From NCBI RefSeq assembly GCF_003258705.1, contig NZ_CP029480.1, positions 2,232,001 through 2,296,000 on the forward strand: a DNA stretch of 64,000 nucleotides, in the 5' to 3' direction. Below the pieces are notes generated by a model. It searched no databases. It was given only the letters and a program-made list of their open reading frames with translations, and was not told the DNA's origin. The stretch comes from Arcticibacterium luteifluviistationis (GTDB lineage: Bacteria > Bacteroidota > Bacteroidia > Cytophagales > Spirosomataceae). Both the position numbers and the translations under genes were made by a program. This document shows, one piece after another, positions 62,989 to 64,000 of this stretch. Positions within the stretch are counted from its first letter, which is position 1. Each line of letters opens with the position of its first letter.

Positions 62989-64000
62989 ATGAGTCATCAT
63001 CATCACAAAGATTTCAGAATTGATTCGCCAGATTTTGGTGAATTGAACAAAAAAATTGACAGGAGAAACTTCCTGAATAAAACCTCCTTAGGTTTAGGTA
63101 CGCTTGCTTTAGGCTCTTTATTTGGCTTTGATAAGTTGAATTCAAAACCTCAAGCTAGTTCTGGTGTCATTTCCGATGAGGAAATGCAGCAGCAGATTCT
63201 AGCCAGTATTCCGCACTTTGCCCCAAAGGCAAAACGTGTGGTTTATATGTTTATGAGTGGTGGACCTTCACAGTTTGAAACCTTTGACTATAAGCCAAAA
63301 CTGGTGGATATGATGGGGCAAGACCTGCCTGAATCTGTTAGAGGTGGGCAGCGACTAACGGGTATGAGTGCCTCTCAGAGTAGTTTGCCTTTGGCACCTT
63401 CTTTCACTGGTTTTAATAAATACGGAGAGTCTCAAACTTGGGTGAGCGATTTGCTGCCACATACCGCACAAATAGTAGATGAGCTGTGTATTGTCAAGTC
63501 TGTTTACACAGAGCATATTAATCATGACCCTGCTATCACCTTTTTCCAAACAGGACATCAGCTTCCGGGAAGGCCTTCTATAGGCTCTTGGATGAGTTAT
63601 GGTTTAGGTTCTGACAATGAGAATTTACCTTCTTTTATCGTTTTAGTTTCTAAAAACGGAGGGAAAGACCAACCGCTTTATTCTAGATTGTGGGGAAATG
63701 GCTTTTTACCTACGGAGCACCAAGGCGTGCAATTTAGAGCAGGAAAAGACCCCGTTTTATTCTTGAACAACCCTGAAGGTTATGATGGAAAAGACAGAGA
63801 AGAAATGCTGGGTTACTTGAAAAAGCTGAACAATTTTCAAAACGAAGCGATAAACGACCCTGAAGTTGATGCTAGAATAGCACAGTACGAAATGGCATTC
63901 AGAATGCAAACATCTGTACCGGAAGTAATGGATACGGCAGGAGAAAGCGATGAGACTTTTGAAATGTATGGACCTGACAGTAGAGACTCTGGTTCTTATG
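62989..64000 (+). CDS. DUF1501 family protein, Tat-exported, cut by window end
   Basis: At least 337 residues are present, and the gene runs past the window. MSHHHHKDF is followed by a twin-arginine signal (DRRNFLNKTSLGLGTLALGSLFGF). The fold signature of the DUF1501 (alkaline-phosphatase-like) family follows: RVVYMFMSGGPSQFETFDYKPKL, with HTAQIVDELCIVKSVYTEHINHDPAITFFQTGH and GRPSIGSWMSYGLG. The family's usual partner is the DUF1549/1553 protein encoded immediately upstream. The natural His run at residues 3-6 is unusual but is part of the genome sequence. The start ATG is two bases after the upstream stop, so translation is coupled. Confidence 0.9.
   Translation, partial: MSHHHHKDFRIDSPDFGELNKKIDRRNFLNKTSLGLGTLALGSLFGFDKLNSKPQASSGVISDEEMQQQILASIPHFAPKAKRVVYMFMSGGPSQFETFDYKPKLVDMMGQDLPESVRGGQRLTGMSASQSSLPLAPSFTGFNKYGESQTWVSDLLPHTAQIVDELCIVKSVYTEHINHDPAITFFQTGHQLPGRPSIGSWMSYGLGSDNENLPSFIVLVSKNGGKDQPLYSRLWGNGFLPTEHQGVQFRAGKDPVLFLNNPEGYDGKDREEMLGYLKKLNNFQNEAINDPEVDARIAQYEMAFRMQTSVPEVMDTAGESDETFEMYGPDSRDSGSY

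Noticed and set aside
62989-63020. Run of His residues at the DUF1501 N-terminus as an engineered tag
   Set aside because: It continues directly into a natural twin-arginine signal in normal genomic context, so it is taken as native.
1-64000. tRNA or rRNA genes
   Set aside because: No T-loop-like motif (GGTTCGAnTCC) with a matching acceptor stem and no rRNA core sequence were found by eye.

Overview
The window is chromosomal DNA from a member of the Bacteroidota, most likely a Cytophagales-type environmental heterotroph. The evidence is a SusC/SusD outer-membrane pair, putative promoters of the Bacteroidota type (TTG ... TAnnTTTG), AT-rich DNA, large secreted surface proteins with SprB-like repeats and a C-terminal domain of the type used for type IX secretion, and a DUF1549/DUF1553 plus DUF1501 pair. 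No rRNA or tRNA gene was seen.

Layout. (1) 1-9,500: mixed metabolic and secreted enzymes: a Pr6Pr-like membrane protein, a lipoprotein TIM-barrel isomerase, a VOC protein, an alpha/beta-hydrolase fused to an SGNH hydrolase, a TRIC-type channel, a secreted esterase, a RidA protein, glutamine-dependent NAD synthase and a membrane-anchored EEP nuclease. (2) 9,600-14,500: the conserved rimP-nusA-infB translation/transcription operon, preceded by a good promoter and a leader hairpin. (3) 14,600-22,500: O-methyltransferase, LysM lytic transglycosylase, DUF3109, alkyltransferase-like protein, Lrp regulator, TPR protein, hpt, an orphan ABC ATPase and an NrtR-like Nudix regulator with a degenerate Nudix box. 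(4) 22,487-41,811: two large surface-protein genes on the minus strand, separated by a 5-kb accessory region. The first has lost its 5' end exactly where a 3' fragment of a group II intron begins. The accessory region holds two AT-rich orphan genes, an IS91-family transposase with its tyrosine recombinase, attC-like imperfect palindromes and a decayed tyrosine-recombinase gene. (5) 42,345-51,969: a TPR/HTH regulator, two lipoproteins that look like a small polysaccharide-degrading operon, an SGNH hydrolase, a DUF427 gene with a decayed copy nearby, an unknown protein, and a Rieske-glutamate synthase fusion. (6) 52,213-64,000: a susC-susD operon, an aldo/keto reductase and an AraC regulator (all minus strand), divergent from a DUF1549/DUF1553 cytochrome-like lipoprotein and a DUF1501 protein cut by the window edge. 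This looks like a carbohydrate uptake and degradation locus.

The most interesting structure is 26,900-31,370. Three consecutive minus-strand units have the geometry of integron gene cassettes: each starts with GTT-type bases that are the reverse complement of a short motif at the far end of the same unit, just after the gene's stop codon, and long imperfect palindromes separate the units. A decayed tyrosine recombinase lies at the upstream end. The group II intron remnant sits in the end site of one unit and runs opposite to the cassette gene, as group IIC-attC introns do. This is inference from base pairing by eye and needs structural and comparative tests.
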